This document shows, one piece after another, positions 41,525-48,674 of a DNA stretch of 64,000 bases; the first letter of the stretch is position 1; each line of letters begins with the position of its first letter. A model generated the notes under the pieces. The model made no database searches. It saw nothing but the letters and a program-made list of their open reading frames with translations, and was not told the DNA's origin. The position numbers were made by a program, and so were the translations under genes. Origin of the DNA: Hyphomicrobiales bacterium (GTDB taxonomy: Bacteria; Pseudomonadota; Alphaproteobacteria; Rhizobiales; Rhizobiaceae); contig UCKS01000004.1 in assembly GCA_900473045.1 (NCBI GenBank), positions 62,001 through 126,000 on the forward strand, given 5' to 3'.

Positions 41525-42739
41525 TTACATCCTCACGGTGGTGTGCGGAATTTTTCCTTCGATGAGGGATTCCGCGATGGCTTCGGGAGTTGCGCGGCCG
41601 GACATGGTGCGCAGGGCGTCGGCAATGTCGGTGGCTATCTTGGCGCGGTGGGTTGCGTCGGCTTCCCGCTTGGCACGGGCAGATTCTTCAGCCTTGCGGT
41701 CGCTTTCGATCTTGTCGCGTTCCGCCTGTGCAGCCGCTTCGAGTTCGACCTTGTGTCGCGCCTCGTCATCAGCCTTCTGTTTGGCAGCGGCTTCCTTCGC
41801 TGCAGCTTCCGCTTGTTCGGCGGACGCCTTGCGGTCTTCCTCAGCCCTTGCGGCATCGGCAGCCGCCTGTTGTTGCATCGACAGGGTGACGCTGCGGAGC
41901 GCGGTTTCCCGCAGGATGTGGAGCTCTTCGGCGTAGGCACCGAGCTCGTCGATCAGGGGCGGAAGCTTGCGGTCCAGTTCGTAAATCAGGATGCCGTACG
42001 GCTGCGGTTCGCCGCCGATGAAGCCCTTTTCGACTTCGCCGATATACTGCCTTGCCTTGACGGCGCGCTCGCGCAGCTTGGCAGCGGCTTCCTCTGTCTC
42101 GCGCCGTTGGCGATCCTCTTCCTCTTTCGCTGCCTTAAGAGCGCGAAGCTCTTCCAGTTCGAGGGCGTCGGTTTCCCGCTGCTCGGCAATCACGAGGTTC
42201 TGACGTAGGGCGTTGAGAACCCGATCCTTGGCGATCCGGGCCTCGTCCTGATATTCCTCCCAATCCTCGCCGATATCGGTAGCTTCGATCTCAGCCAATA
42301 CCGATTTGATCTGTTCGGACGGGCAGTGGGCATCGGCGCGGCCAGCGTCAAGGGCGGAGAAGCGCACCTTCAACGCTTCGATGCGAGCGGTCTCAGCCGC
42401 TTCCCAATCGTTCAGCGGCTTGCGCACTTCGTCTCGGAGCGCGTCCAGCTTTGCTTCAATCGTATTGCAGGCGGCATTGACCTTCTTCGTCTGGTCTCGC
42501 CAGCCTTCGGTCAGCTTCTTGCCCTGAGCAATCAGCGCTGTCTTGGTGCGGGCGACCTTATAGGCGGTCGATGCAATCGCATCCCGGCCGCCTTTCGTGG
42601 TCAGGTCCGGAATGTGTTTGTCTACGGCTTCTTTGACCTGGCTGTAGAGCTTTTCAAACTCTGCATCGTCGGTGAAGGTCGCGGCCGTCATGGTGGCTGG
42701 CAGCTTGATAATCAGGTCGGTGGATACTTCGGTGCTCAT
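41525..42739 (-). CDS. Long coiled-coil phage protein (404 aa)
   Basis: ATG 42739 behind GAGGAACCC. Helical throughout: an N-terminal domain (DDAEFEKLYSQVKEAVDKHI; TKGGRDAIASTAYKVARTKT) and an Ala/Glu/Lys-rich coil (residues about 210-380) with many EEDRQ/AEQAE repeats. DUF1351-like proteins beside ERF genes share this layout. Could assist recombination; the coil may simply hold the protein together. Confidence 0.75.
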   Translation of the reverse strand: MSTEVSTDLIIKLPATMTAATFTDDAEFEKLYSQVKEAVDKHIPDLTTKGGRDAIASTAYKVARTKTALIAQGKKLTEGWRDQTKKVNAACNTIEAKLDALRDEVRKPLNDWEAAETARIEALKVRFSALDAGRADAHCPSEQIKSVLAEIEATDIGEDWEEYQDEARIAKDRVLNALRQNLVIAEQRETDALELEELRALKAAKEEEDRQRRETEEAAAKLRERAVKARQYIGEVEKGFIGGEPQPYGILIYELDRKLPPLIDELGAYAEELHILRETALRSVTLSMQQQAAADAARAEEDRKASAEQAEAAAKEAAAKQKADDEARHKVELEAAAQAERDKIESDRKAEESARAKREADATHRAKIATDIADALRTMSGRATPEAIAESLIEGKIPHTTVRM

Positions 42740-42749
42740 GTCGGGTTCC

Positions 42750-42890
42750 TCAAAGCGGGACTGCGACGGCCAAGCCGAGCGCAAAGAAGATCGTGGCGGC
42801 GATGGCCAGCCAGTTGTTCGGATCGCGAGGGCTGATTACCGACGGCGTGAGCGGGATAAAGGGGCGGATGATCGGATCCGGACGGGTCAT
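42750..42890 (-). CDS. Small single-pass membrane protein (46 aa)
   Basis: MTRPDPIIRPFIPLTPSVIS, then DPNNWLAIAATIFFALGLAV as the membrane helix. ATG overlaps the upstream stop by 4 nt (42887-42890) and the stop lies 11 nt before the next start, so it is an ordinary member of the operon despite its size. Function unknown. Confidence 0.7.
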   Translation of the reverse strand: MTRPDPIIRPFIPLTPSVISPRDPNNWLAIAATIFFALGLAVAVPL

Positions 42891-43069
42891 GCTTCACCGC
42901 CGATGGTGCGACGGATCGGTCGGCACATGACCTTTTCCTGCAGCCGGTGAATGCCGTGACGGAACTCGGTAACGTCGTCGTTATGCTCTCTCGGCAGTTC
43001 AACGAACGCGTTCCAAGCCTCCACAAGACGGTCGACCACACGGCGTTCAGCTGGTGTGAGCTTGTCCAT
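42887..43069 (-). CDS. Small helical protein (60 aa)
   Basis: MDKLTPAERRVVDRLVEAWN start at 43069, then HNDDVTEFRHGIHRLQEKVM. Resembles small phage proteins of early operons with no known role. Start overlaps the previous stop by one base. Confidence 0.65.
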   Translation of the reverse strand: MDKLTPAERRVVDRLVEAWNAFVELPREHNDDVTEFRHGIHRLQEKVMCRPIRRTIGGEA

Positions 43070-43290
43070 CAAACACCTGCCTTCCGGGCGACGATCATTG
43101 CGTCGGCCATGGTGTAGGCCATAGTGGCAATCTCGTTGATGCTGCGAGAGCCCCAATCGGCATAGTGTCCGGCAAGCGCCTGACCAGCGAACCAATCGCG
43201 CATCGTCATTCCGCTTTCCGAGTGCCAGCCTGCCTTTTCATCGGAGGGGCTTGGGAACGCGTAGCCGCCATCTTCAATCTTGGTAGTCAT
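43069..43290 (-). CDS. Small phage protein (73 aa)
   Basis: KIEDGGYAFPSPSDEKAGWH then GMTMRDWFAGQALAGHYADW and IATMAYTMADAMIVARK: a layout repeated in many prophages (G-MtlRDyFAa...Y.ADAMl.aR). Function unknown. Confidence 0.75.
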   Translation of the reverse strand: MTTKIEDGGYAFPSPSDEKAGWHSESGMTMRDWFAGQALAGHYADWGSRSINEIATMAYTMADAMIVARKAGV

Positions 43291-43295
43291 CGGCG

Positions 43296-43493
43296 CTACT
43301 CCGCAGCCACGGCGAAGACACGAGCCTTCATCCGTTCGTTTTCAGCCATGACGGTTTCATGAAGGCCTGTAAGGCGCATGCGGGTGAGGTAGGCGGTAAT
43401 TGCCGCCTCGACGCCCTTGTCGTTGCCCGGTTCGGCATTCCAGAAGGCTTCCATCGCGTCAAAGAGCGCGGATTTGTCGAGAGCGACCTTCAT
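43296..43493 (-). CDS. Small phage protein (65 aa)
   Basis: MKVALDKSALFDAMEAFWNA then an amphipathic helix (AAITAYLTRMRLTGLHETVM). Start overlaps the upstream stop. No family recognised. Confidence 0.65.
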   Translation of the reverse strand: MKVALDKSALFDAMEAFWNAEPGNDKGVEAAITAYLTRMRLTGLHETVMAENERMKARVFAVAAE

Positions 43494-43720
43494 GCCGCCA
43501 CCTGCAGAGCGTGGCGCTCAGACTGTGCCGAGATCAGCATCTGGATTAGTTCGGTATGCTTGCCAAGCGTCCAGCCGGAAGGCTTCCTCGACGAGCGAAC
43601 GATCGTTGCGCACTTGTCTTGATGGAAGCGGATGTTCTCTGCGAGGTAGATCGAAGCCGCGCCCGGGCTGCGAGTGTTCGCCTCGTCGATGATCTTCTTT
43701 GCTGCTGCCTGGATGTCCAT
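43490..43720 (-). CDS. First gene of the leftward early operon, small protein (76 aa)
   Basis: MDIQAAAKKIIDEANTRSPG, then IRFHQDKCATIVRSSRKPSG. No family recognised. It lies 34 nt downstream of the predicted leftward promoter, so it would be the first lytic protein made from that side. Confidence 0.65.
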   Translation of the reverse strand: MDIQAAAKKIIDEANTRSPGAASIYLAENIRFHQDKCATIVRSSRKPSGWTLGKHTELIQMLISAQSERHALQVAA

Positions 43721-43753
43721 GTCTCAACTCCGGTGAAGCGGTTCGTTGAGATG

Positions 43754-43783
43754 ACTATGCGATAATCGCACAAACAAAGTCAA
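43754..43783 (-). promoter_or_regulatory. Leftward early promoter (PL-like)
   Basis: On the minus strand TTGACT (43778-43783), 18-nt spacer, CATAGT (43754-43759). The same hexamers and spacing form the rightward promoter at 45886-45915. The operator TGCGATAATCGCA at 43758-43770 covers the -10. Confidence 0.7.
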
Positions 43784-43805
43784 GCGTTATTATGCGATAA
43801 TCGCA
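43758..43805. promoter_or_regulatory. Repressor operators OL1 and OL2
   Basis: Two perfect copies of the palindrome TGCGATAATCGCA (43758-43770 and 43793-43805), 35 bp centre to centre, both followed by CAAA. They bracket the -35 and overlap the -10 of the leftward promoter, so repressor binding would block it and could bridge the two sites. Confidence 0.8.
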
Positions 43806-43888
43806 CAAAGCGAAAAAGCGGATGGCGCCAAAGAATCGATTCGACTCTCCGCCGCTGTTCTGGTTTCATAGAACGAAAGGAGAACAAA

Positions 43889-44128
43889 ATGGGCTATGCA
43901 GTTCTGAAATCAGCCGCGCCGTTCACGCTCCACATTCGGTGCGAGAACTGCCTTCGGGACAGTTTCAAGGTCGTGGAGATGCCGGTCGGCGACGACGTTC
44001 CGCGCGATGCCGACGAGCTGATCGAGAGTGTTTATCTGGAAAAAATCCCGTTCCGTTGCCGACCCTGCGACAGCGTCATTGGCCGGCTAGTTGGAATCAG
44101 CGGAGGAGGAGACCCTTATGCGTACTGA
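43889..44128 (+). CDS. Small zinc-ribbon-like protein (79 aa)
   Basis: ATG 43889 behind AAAGGAG. HIRCENCLRDSFKVVE and PFRCRPCDSVIGRL provide two CxxC pairs about 38 residues apart, a zinc-ribbon pattern. First gene of a short plus-strand pair inside the immunity region. Function unknown; no homolog recognised. Confidence 0.7.
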   Translation: MGYAVLKSAAPFTLHIRCENCLRDSFKVVEMPVGDDVPRDADELIESVYLEKIPFRCRPCDSVIGRLVGISGGGDPYAY

Positions 44129-44426
44129 GAGAGACGTAATTCAATACATTGTGGTCCCGCCATTCGAGCGGCGGGATAAGGTCATCGCAGCGAAAGAACG
44201 GCTTGAGCATTACCTGGGCGACCGGTTCCCCGGCAACTCTTTCAAAGTCGCTCGGTTCGCCCCGATCGGCGATGACGAGGAGTTCTGTGTGCTGCCAATC
44301 ATGAACTTTGTCGGCGACGACGGAAAATCCTACATGTGCAAAGAGCCGAAACGGTGGCTCATGCAGGAGATAGCGCAGGCTTGCAGGGAGTTTGACTCAT
44401 CGGGTCGCCAGAGCTTTGCTGCGTAA
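44118..44426 (+). CDS. Hypothetical protein (102 aa)
   Basis: ATG 44118 behind GGAGGAGGAG, overlapping the previous gene by 11 nt. MRTERDVIQYIVVPPFERRD, then KERLEHYLGDRFPGNSFKVA: an alpha/beta fold; no family recognised. Convergent with the immunity operon (3 nt apart). Confidence 0.65.
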   Translation: MRTERDVIQYIVVPPFERRDKVIAAKERLEHYLGDRFPGNSFKVARFAPIGDDEEFCVLPIMNFVGDDGKSYMCKEPKRWLMQEIAQACREFDSSGRQSFAA

Positions 44427-44429
44427 AGA

Positions 44430-44783
44430 TTATCCGAACATGGTCTTTAGCTCGACCCACTTCGTCGCAATGGTAACCAATACGCCTAAAATCCCAAGGA
44501 GAGTTGCGACCTTGGCTGTCGTCGGAAGACTGTCAACCCGCCCCTTCAGTTCTCCGAAGCTCTGAGCCGACGGCATGCCCTTGAGCATACCTTTCATTTC
44601 GGCACTGTCGATCAAGAGAGTTTTCAGGTCTTTCCTGATTTCACTCATATCGTCTTCCAGGCGTTTTACACGGGCTTCCATACCGTCAAATGTGCCCCCT
44701 CCGCTGCCGGAACTCAACCCCCCGCTTCCAATTTGGCCGGGGTCACCTTTGCTAGGAAAAGCCAAGATCTTATCGTCAGCCAT
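44430..44783 (-). CDS. Coiled-coil protein with C-terminal membrane helix (117 aa), immunity operon
   Basis: ATG 44783 behind GGGGGACC. Gly/Ser-rich N-terminus (PGQIGSGGLSSGSGGGTFDG), a coiled coil (MEARVKRLEDDMSEIRKDLK), and a C-terminal hydrophobic helix (KVATLLGILGVLVTIATKWV). Resembles XhlA-type haemolysin/holin accessory proteins in outline. Because it sits downstream of the repressor it would be made in the lysogen, which makes superinfection exclusion a possible role. Confidence 0.7.
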   Translation of the reverse strand: MADDKILAFPSKGDPGQIGSGGLSSGSGGGTFDGMEARVKRLEDDMSEIRKDLKTLLIDSAEMKGMLKGMPSAQSFGELKGRVDSLPTTAKVATLLGILGVLVTIATKWVELKTMFG

Positions 44784-45126
44784 TTGGGTCCCCCAAACCG
44801 AATAGCGATCCCATCGCATTGCCCTCTCGACGTAGTTTAGCCTCGCGCCACTTCGCTACTGCAAACATTGAGTAAAAATCCATGTGACCGCAATGCATAC
44901 ATGTAATCCGTACAACGGGCACATGGCGGCTGTCCGACATGTTAACGAAACCCTCGGCTGTGGAGTTGAAAGAGCTTGATCGAGGCACGTAGCCGTCGTC
45001 ATTGCCTGTATCGCAGTAGTAATTCTTTGGCATTGAGACACACTTGCTACACCAAAGGTTCAGGCCAACTTCTTGAGCGAAGTTAGCAAAAACGGGATGC
45101 GTGAGCCATTCGTATGGATTGCTCAT
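44776..45126 (-). CDS. Zinc-ribbon-like protein (116 aa), immunity operon
   Basis: Contains LNLWCSKCVSMPKNYYCD and VRITCMHCGHMDFYSMFAVA, two CxxC pairs. Its start lies 1 nt after the repressor stop, and it overlaps the coiled-coil gene by 8 nt, so the three are one transcript. Somewhat lower GC than its neighbours. No family recognised. Confidence 0.65.
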   Translation of the reverse strand: MSNPYEWLTHPVFANFAQEVGLNLWCSKCVSMPKNYYCDTGNDDGYVPRSSSFNSTAEGFVNMSDSRHVPVVRITCMHCGHMDFYSMFAVAKWREAKLRREGNAMGSLFGLGDPNG

Positions 45127-45127
45127 A

Positions 45128-45829
45128 TCAAAAACCTGGCATTTCGTTCATCACGCGCCGGACCAGCGCGATAATCTCGACTGACACGCCGTCATCAGCC
45201 TCACTGTCATGATGCACGACAATCGGCTTATGCTTCGGGTTAGACGATCGCGGGTGAAATTCAGCCCGATCATTGTAAAGCTCGATCTGCTTCACCGACC
45301 ATTCACGGAAATGCCCGCCGTCGCGGGTTCGCTGCACTACGACGACCATCAGGTCACGCAACTCCACTTCATGGGCCACATCCTCATAGGCGAGGCAAAC
45401 CAGTCGGTCACCGGAGAGGATAGGGCGGGGGCGCAGCTCGTTCAGTGAATCCCCGGCGACATCAAACACCAATTGCCTAGCGTAGGGAAATTTCTCATCG
45501 CGCGGCAACAGGATCTCGACAGGCTCCGACTGATCGAACTCGTCGACCTCGCGGAATGTCCCTGCCTCGACCACGCCCGCAACGCGCCCGGCCACAAGCC
45601 CGGAGGTGTTCAGCGTCAGTTCTGGCGCGGAAGCAGCCCCGCCTGGCGGGTTGGTGCCAAAGTAATCCGCAGCGCCTGCCACCTCATGCGACTTAAGCTG
45701 CCGCTTCCCATTGACGACCTTATTGATGGCTGATGGGTGTAACCCGAGCGCGTTCGCAAGGCCGGTCTGAGACATTCCCGGCCGGTCAAGGTTTTCCAAA
45801 ACCCATTTTTTGTAAGGATCTTCAAGCAT
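45128..45829 (-). CDS. Phage repressor, S24 peptidase type (CI-like)
   Basis: 233 residues from ATG 45829 (no clear Shine-Dalgarno; in-frame ATG at 45844 is an alternative). Helix-turn-helix MSQTGLANALGLHPSAINKV (19-38), linker with the cleavable bond A84-G85 (VAGVVEAG), catalytic S128 in VAGDSLNE and K180. Keeps the lytic promoters shut in the lysogen and may be cleaved with RecA*. The palindromes TGCGA-N3-TCGCA on both sides are its probable operators. Confidence 0.92.
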   Translation of the reverse strand: MLEDPYKKWVLENLDRPGMSQTGLANALGLHPSAINKVVNGKRQLKSHEVAGAADYFGTNPPGGAASAPELTLNTSGLVAGRVAGVVEAGTFREVDEFDQSEPVEILLPRDEKFPYARQLVFDVAGDSLNELRPRPILSGDRLVCLAYEDVAHEVELRDLMVVVVQRTRDGGHFREWSVKQIELYNDRAEFHPRSSNPKHKPIVVHHDSEADDGVSVEIIALVRRVMNEMPGF

Positions 45830-45864
45830 ATGGCATTTTCGCATAACGAAAATGCGCGGTCTCG

Positions 45865-45915
45865 TGCGATTTCGGCACAAAATGCTTGACTGGCACTGTG
45901 CGAATATCGCATAGT
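45865..45915 (+). promoter_or_regulatory. Rightward early promoter (PR-like) with operators
   Basis: TTGACT (45886-45891), 18-nt spacer, CATAGT (45910-45915). The palindrome TGCGAATATCGCA (45899-45911) overlaps the spacer/-10. An imperfect copy TGCGATTTCGGCA lies at 45865-45877, and a partial one (TATGCGAAAATGCC on the minus strand) near 45832-45845 next to the repressor start. The layout mirrors the leftward side. Confidence 0.75.
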
Positions 45916-45921
45916 GAGCAA

Positions 45922-46179
45922 ATGGAAACGAGCGCACCCACCGAAACACTTGAGCCCGCCGCCACGATCATCGATCGGTTTGGCGGTCCCGATGCTGTCC
46001 AAGAGATCACCGGCGCCAGCCGGACCCGAGTGTATCGGTGGACCCAGCCAAAAGCCAAGGGCGGGACTAACGGAATCATCCCGTTCCCGCAGGCTGTGAA
46101 GCTCATTTCCCACGCCAAAAAGCACGGCCTTGCCATCAACGCCGATAGTTTTCTGCCAGCCACGGAGCCTGCACTATGA
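45922..46179 (+). CDS. Cro-like helix-turn-helix protein (85 aa)
   Basis: ATG 45922, six bases after the -10 of the rightward promoter, so it may be translated from a nearly leaderless message. [20 protein letters not shown] then [20 protein letters not shown] is a Cro/YdaS-type DNA-binding domain. Divergent from the repressor and first of the rightward operon: the expected Cro position. Confidence 0.82.
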   Translation: METSAPTETLEPAATIIDRFGGPDAVQEITGASRTRVYRWTQPKAKGGTNGIIPFPQAVKLISHAKKHGLAINADSFLPATEPAL

Positions 46180-47081
46180 GCGATGCCCACGGAGTAGCCC
46201 GCGACCAACTGCGCTCTTTCATAGAGCGGATCGAACGTCTCGAAGAAGAGAAGAAGACGATCGCCGACGACATCAAGGATGTTTACGGCGAAGCGAAGGG
46301 AATGGGCTTCGATGCGAAAATCCTGAAAGAGGTCATCAAGATCAGAAAGATGGACCGCGACGAGCGTATGGAGCGCGAGGCGATTCTCGACACCTACCTC
46401 GCTGCCCTGGGCATGATCGAGCAGCCCGATTTCTTTGCTGGCGAAAGCTATGATCGGTCCACTGGCGAATTGAGCCCCAAGCTGGCTCACACCATCGTCA
46501 CCGGCATGCAAACACAAGCCGGTCGCGCCGCGCTGGTCGCGGCCGTCGATATCATGATCGACCGCGAAGAAAAGAATACCCGATCCGACGCCCCTGCCGC
46601 GTCGGCCGCTTCTGTCATCTCCTCCAATGACACAGCTAAAGGGGAGGCCGGGTCTCCGGTCGGTCTCCCCGCAAATTCCGAGATGGACCGCGCCATGGAA
46701 GGCTCTTTTGAGACCGGAAGTGTGGCAGCGGAAAACGCCCGTAAGGCAATCCCTGATGTAGGCCTCATGCCTCAGGAAGACGGTGACGTGACCCATGCTG
46801 GCGCGGGTGAAATCCCCGCAACCATTCCCGACCCGGACGGCGGCGCAATCTCTGAAGTGAAGGGCAAGGCCCGACTTGAGAACGCCGATGGTGTTGAACC
46901 GCCGCCGTCCGTCACCATTCCGAAGCCCGCGCCGTCCATGGACGAACTGCGGACCGCGAACGCTCTGATTTTGAGACCGAACTGCCGTCACCCCGGCGAA
47001 GACATCTGCGGCGGTCATGGCAGAAGCCATTGCCAGAACTGCAAGGTTGCGCCGGCCGAGCGTGAAAGTGAGGACGCATGA
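46176..47081 (+). CDS. GapR (DUF2312) domain protein with a long C-terminal extension
   Basis: 301 residues; host GapR is about 80-90. Residues 1-87 match Gap[60 protein letters not shown]. GapR binds overtwisted AT-rich DNA. Residues 95-132 form another helix pair, 135-260 look disordered (PA-, DG-rich), and 266-293 hold C270, C278, C286, C289 with H272, H281, H285, a possible zinc finger. Overlaps the Cro-like gene by 4 nt. The extension could add a second partner or target to the DNA clamp. Confidence 0.85.
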   Translation: MSDAHGVARDQLRSFIERIERLEEEKKTIADDIKDVYGEAKGMGFDAKILKEVIKIRKMDRDERMEREAILDTYLAALGMIEQPDFFAGESYDRSTGELSPKLAHTIVTGMQTQAGRAALVAAVDIMIDREEKNTRSDAPAASAASVISSNDTAKGEAGSPVGLPANSEMDRAMEGSFETGSVAAENARKAIPDVGLMPQEDGDVTHAGAGEIPATIPDPDGGAISEVKGKARLENADGVEPPPSVTIPKPAPSMDELRTANALILRPNCRHPGEDICGGHGRSHCQNCKVAPAERESEDA

Positions 47082-47269
47082 GCGCGCCTCGGCTTTCCCC
47101 CGACACCAAGCGAGCAATCCTCGACGCGTATCTGGCTGGCGACAAAATCGCGGTGATCGCTTCGAAATTCGGTGTCGATCCGAGCTACCCCCGAATTCTC
47201 TTCCGCCGCCATTGCATCGCGGAAGACACGAAATTCTTGAAACCAAAAAGCGAGAGGGCGTCCGCATGA
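47078..47269 (+). CDS. Small helix-turn-helix protein (63 aa)
   Basis: [34 protein letters not shown] segment: an Hin/transposase-like helix-turn-helix (residues 8-40) with little else. Coupled at both ends by 4-nt overlaps. Probably a phage DNA-binding regulator. Confidence 0.7.
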   Translation: MSAPRLSPDTKRAILDAYLAGDKIAVIASKFGVDPSYPRILFRRHCIAEDTKFLKPKSERASA

Positions 47270-47613
47270 GCACCTGGTGGAAGAACGCATCAACCGAAGA
47301 TCGCCTGAAGCAGATCGACGCCGGTATCTCGCTGGGGATGACCGCCCGTCAGGTCGCGATGAACCTGCGCGTCCAGATGTATCCCGGTAGCCGGGAGAGC
47401 GCGGTGTCGAGGTTCGCCAATAATCACGGCCGGTACTTCAATGGCCGTTCGGCGAAATCTCCCGCCAAGGCGGCGGCCGGTAAAGCTGGTGGTCTCGTCT
47501 CGGCACGTCGCCGCGGTGTGATGAACCTCAGCATCTCCAGCGCCTTTTCGATCTTCGGAGACGACCAGCCCGAACGGTTGGCATCTGACGCCCTCAACTT
47601 CGAGGGAGCCTGA
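47266..47613 (+). CDS. GcrA-like DNA-binding phage protein (115 aa)
   Basis: [20 protein letters not shown], then ISLGMTARQVAMNLRVQMYP and GSRESAVSRFANNHGRYFNG follow the pattern of the N-terminal GcrA domain (W..e....l.....G.SA.qIA..L..t.R.AV..k). GcrA is an alphaproteobacterial cell-cycle regulator that senses adenine methylation at GANTC; phage copies occur. The C-terminal half is basic, then variable. Resemblance is moderate. Confidence 0.55.
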   Translation: MSTWWKNASTEDRLKQIDAGISLGMTARQVAMNLRVQMYPGSRESAVSRFANNHGRYFNGRSAKSPAKAAAGKAGGLVSARRRGVMNLSISSAFSIFGDDQPERLASDALNFEGA

Positions 47614-47616
47614 GCC

Positions 47617-47820
47617 ATGCGGGATTTCGAGAAAGACTTCGCCCGCATCTTCGGTGATCCGATCGATGTACAGGCGCAGGTGGCCGTCGAGAACGGGACA
47701 GGCATTCGTGCGGCGGTACCGCGTCCCGTTCTCGACCGGCCGGCAAGCGAGTGGACAGAAGCCACGAGGATAGCTGCCGTCGATGAACTCGCTCACATCT
47801 TTGGAGGCCCGCATGTCTGA
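47617..47820 (+). CDS. Small hypothetical protein (67 aa)
   Basis: MRDFEKDFARIFGDPIDVQA and a matching C-terminal DELAHIFGGPHV. No family recognised; ordinary codon use and an 8-nt overlap with the next gene. Confidence 0.55.
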   Translation: MRDFEKDFARIFGDPIDVQAQVAVENGTGIRAAVPRPVLDRPASEWTEATRIAAVDELAHIFGGPHV

Positions 47821-48010
47821 TCTCTTGTTCTGGAGCCTGGTTGGGTTCGCGACGATCGTTTCGCTCGTGCTGCTGTTCGTCGTGTGGATCGCCTGCAAAG
47901 AGCGGCAGTTTCGTCGCCGGACTCCTGCGCAGTGGAAAGCAAACCGCGAAGTTATTGCCCGCTACCGGGCGCTCCGGTCCGATACCGAGCGCATGGCGGG
48001 CATGCAGTAA
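47813..48010 (+). CDS. Small membrane protein (65 aa)
   Basis: ATG 47813 behind GGAGG. One helix (SLVGFATIVSLVLLFVVWIA) and a basic cytoplasmic tail (RRRTPAQWKANREVIARYRA). Function unknown. Confidence 0.65.
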   Translation: MSDLLFWSLVGFATIVSLVLLFVVWIACKERQFRRRTPAQWKANREVIARYRALRSDTERMAGMQ

Positions 48011-48206
48011 CGCAATCTCCCGGCTCCCAGGTCGCTGACGATAACCGCGACGATCTGGCCCAGCAGTAAAGGCCCGCATGCGGCGGACCTCTGAGACGAC
48101 GGGACAAGCCCGGCAAGGCTCAACTCGTCGTCTCTCTTTTGAATGCCTGAGGTCATGTTTTCGGTCCCGTTGAACAAGGATCATTCAGCCACAGGAGTTG
48201 TCGGAA

Positions 48207-48578
48207 ATGTCCGAAAAGGCGTCGGAGAAATCAGAAATGAGTACAGCAGTATTCTGCCAAAAAGCTTTGAGGAACGATATCGCACCGCCGACGCTGGGCA
48301 GCGTCAGCAATCGCATTCGCTACGCGGCATCCAAGCTGGGCTGGTCTTACACCCGCACAAAAGATGCTTGGTACGCGGATCCCCGAATTTCCATCAGTCC
48401 CAAGGAGCTGTTTCGCGTCGAAGCGGTCAGCGGCCTTCAATACGCACGGCAGGAGGTGCGCGCCAATGACGAAGCAATCGAACGGGCCACAGCTCTCCTG
48501 GGTGGCGAAGACGCGCATCTCTTTCGCTCGTTCTTTGCTGCGGTCCTCAAGGTGGTTGGCTTTCAAGATCGCCCCTGA
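48207..48578 (+). CDS. Hypothetical protein with helix-turn-helix-like segment (123 aa)
   Basis: ATG 48207 lies 9 nt after AGGAG. SVSNRIRYAASKLGWSYTRT then KDAWYADPRISISPKELFRV: resembles DNA-binding phage proteins of the rightward operon in this group. The C-terminus is helical. Precise family unknown. The 196 bp before it contain no gene. Confidence 0.6.
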   Translation: MSEKASEKSEMSTAVFCQKALRNDIAPPTLGSVSNRIRYAASKLGWSYTRTKDAWYADPRISISPKELFRVEAVSGLQYARQEVRANDEAIERATALLGGEDAHLFRSFFAAVLKVVGFQDRP

Positions 48579-48674
48579 GCTTCGCGACGATCCGGCTCCC
48601 CCAAGCGGCTAGCCCCTCCCGGCCGCCCAACTGGCCGCGAATGGCCTTTTTATTCCCAGCACGAAGGACAAGCA

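Noticed and set aside
45822-47273. Minus-strand 483-aa open frame opposite the Cro-like and GapR-like genes
   Set aside because: Antisense shadow of genes with clear families; composition lacks protein character and no ribosome-binding site was found.
48633-48651. Hairpin GGCC-GCGAAT-GGCC followed by T residues as terminator before the cytosine methyltransferase
   Set aside because: Stem of only four to five pairs, and a terminator here would cut the operon; not convincing.
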